Below are positions 63,031-64,000 of a DNA stretch of 64,000 bases, in pieces. The notes under the pieces were generated by a model. That model ran no database searches, was not told where the DNA came from, and saw only the letters and a list, made by a program, of their open reading frames with translations. Source of the stretch: Teredinibacter turnerae T7901 (GTDB lineage Bacteria > Pseudomonadota > Gammaproteobacteria > Pseudomonadales > Cellvibrionaceae); contig NC_012997.1 in assembly GCF_000023025.1 (NCBI RefSeq), positions 604,764 to 668,763 on the forward strand, read 5' to 3'. A program made the translations under genes and the position numbers. The first letter of the stretch is position 1; the number at the start of each line of letters is the position of its first letter.

Positions 63031-63936
63031 TCACAAAGGGGGCATTAATCGCTCGCTGGAGCGGTGACCAGGCGAGGTTCGAAACTGAGAGGGCGATACT
63101 CCGGTGGATTTTTTAAATCTGTTTGAAAAGTTGAAAACATCACTGTAGCCGACGGCACTGGCAATCTGGTTGAGCGACCAATGCGTGTCGGATAGCAATT
63201 GTTTTGCTCGTTCCATGCGCAAGTGAATGAGCTGCTGTATTGGGCTGCGGTTTACGTGTTGTTGGCATAAACGATGGAAATGTGACGGCGAGTAGTGTAC
63301 CCGTTCCGCCATGCGTTCGATGGTCCAATTGACGTGCAGTTGCTGCTGAATGTCGCCAAACAACTGCTCCAGGCGGCGTTCCGGTTCACTGAGGTGTTCG
63401 CGTTGGCGGTTGTTTCCCAGCGCGTTGTGCAGGTAGTGGCTCAGGTGAGACAAAGGCGTGGTCTGCATGTCTGGGTCGTTCTCGTAATAGAGGTGTCCCA
63501 AAAGGTAGTAGAGCGCCGCTGCCTCGGAGCTGTAGCGTACCGAGGCGTCCGGCTGTCGCAAGTGGGACCAATGCGCGGTATCTTCCAGGCAAAACCAGGT
63601 GGTGGCCCAGTGCTCTCGACTCAGGGTAATCAAAAAGGGTTGGCGGGCGGGGAGCAGGGTCAGGGTGTTGGCGGGTATGAGAGTTCTGCCCTTATGGGTG
63701 TGCAATTCGCCTTCACCCTCCAGAGTGAACAGGATGGTGTGGTAATCAGGCTTCTTGCGGGCCACACAATAGTCGCCCCGCAATTGGGATATTCCAGCGA
63801 TCGCCACATTTAGCGACTTGAGCGTGGGCACACGCTGCTGGTCTACGAACCGCTCGTAACAGTCAGGGCCAAGCTCCAGGCGGTCTTCCCAGTTTTGCTC
63901 CAATCTCGTGGCTCCTGTTGAATGATAGGAATGCAC
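63031..63936 (-). CDS. AraC-family transcriptional regulator
   Basis: 301 residues, apparent GTG start. An N-terminal cupin-like ligand domain (about 45-150, FTLEGEGELHTHKGRTLIPA) and a C-terminal double HTH (about 195-295) with RMAERVHYSPSHFHRLCQQH and LNQIASAVGYSDVFNFSNRF. Such regulators of the cupin-AraC type usually sense sugars and activate uptake or hydrolase genes. It lies 99 bases ahead of the radical SAM gene on the same strand. Its targets are unknown. The 64 bases to the right end hold only its upstream sequence. Confidence 0.9.
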   Translation of the reverse strand: MHSYHSTGATRLEQNWEDRLELGPDCYERFVDQQRVPTLKSLNVAIAGISQLRGDYCVARKKPDYHTILFTLEGEGELHTHKGRTLIPANTLTLLPARQPFLITLSREHWATTWFCLEDTAHWSHLRQPDASVRYSSEAAALYYLLGHLYYENDPDMQTTPLSHLSHYLHNALGNNRQREHLSEPERRLEQLFGDIQQQLHVNWTIERMAERVHYSPSHFHRLCQQHVNRSPIQQLIHLRMERAKQLLSDTHWSLNQIASAVGYSDVFNFSNRFKKSTGVSPSQFRTSPGHRSSERLMPPL

Positions 63937-64000
63937 ATAGAAGATGCGAGCTTAACCCATATTCCCAAAGGCAGAAAGCACCTACAATGCGGCCAGTTTT

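Overview
The window looks like a chromosomal segment of a marine, plant-polymer-degrading gammaproteobacterium of the Cellvibrionaceae type (Teredinibacter, Saccharophagus, Cellvibrio). The main evidence is a secreted family 9 glycoside hydrolase whose domains (GH9, CBM10, CBM2) are joined by very long poly-serine linkers, a trademark of that group. A Pseudomonas-like order of cell-wall and lipoate genes supports this placement. Genus and species are inference. I saw no rRNA, tRNA, insertion sequence, prophage or CRISPR array.

Layout. 1-7761: the 3' end of ubiX, a tail-anchored double-FHA protein, a large RND/MMPL-type exporter with an unusual acidic repeat, a minus-strand operon (PepSY protein, response regulator, PhoQ-like kinase, VanZ-like protein), a glycine-zipper envelope protein and a HAD phosphatase. 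7897-11131: a tight three-gene cluster of retropepsin-like lipoprotein, inactive transglutaminase with seven membrane helices, and RimK-like ATP-grasp ligase. 11219-25511: the housekeeping block proA, rsfS, rlmH, mrdA, rodA, mltB, rlpA, [GH9 lipoprotein], dacA, ybeD, lipB, lipA, [GNAT], rimO. Compared with the usual gammaproteobacterial order, nadD is missing between proA and rsfS, and a GH9 gene sits between rlpA and dacA.

25714-29959 carries two cyclic-di-GMP-type proteins: a GGDEF-EAL protein and an HD-GYP protein that has lost its metal ligands. Between them lie a lipoprotein and a DUF1737 protein. 30458-36466 is a minus-strand run: nitrilase-family amidase, GNAT, Pat-like acyl-CoA synthetase/acetyltransferase, membrane hydrolase, Ada. 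37295-41830 holds a DASS anion transporter and a set of small accessory enzymes. 42595-50159 holds pfkA, a MazG-like pyrophosphohydrolase, a periplasmic binding protein, a large YfaP-like lipoprotein, an LpxL-like acyltransferase and a hybrid histidine kinase. 50546-63936 is mostly minus strand: hrpB, an 86-residue protein, the secreted GH9 cellulase, recQ with an aldo/keto reductase, slyD, a B12-type radical SAM enzyme and an AraC regulator. On the plus strand in this part is a small glycogen-binding (CBM48) protein preceded by a strong leader hairpin.

How the genes fit together. PBP2, RodA, MltB, RlpA and DacA form the lateral-wall growth set. LipB and LipA make lipoate. The two GH9 enzymes could work in series: the secreted CBM-bearing enzyme attacks insoluble cellulose, and the cell-bound lipoprotein trims soluble oligosaccharides at the surface. 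The best candidate for a poorly understood system is the retropepsin, inactive transglutaminase and ATP-grasp cluster. Secondary candidates are the orphan plus-strand terminator near 30101, the CBM48 leader hairpin and the acidic-repeat RND exporter.
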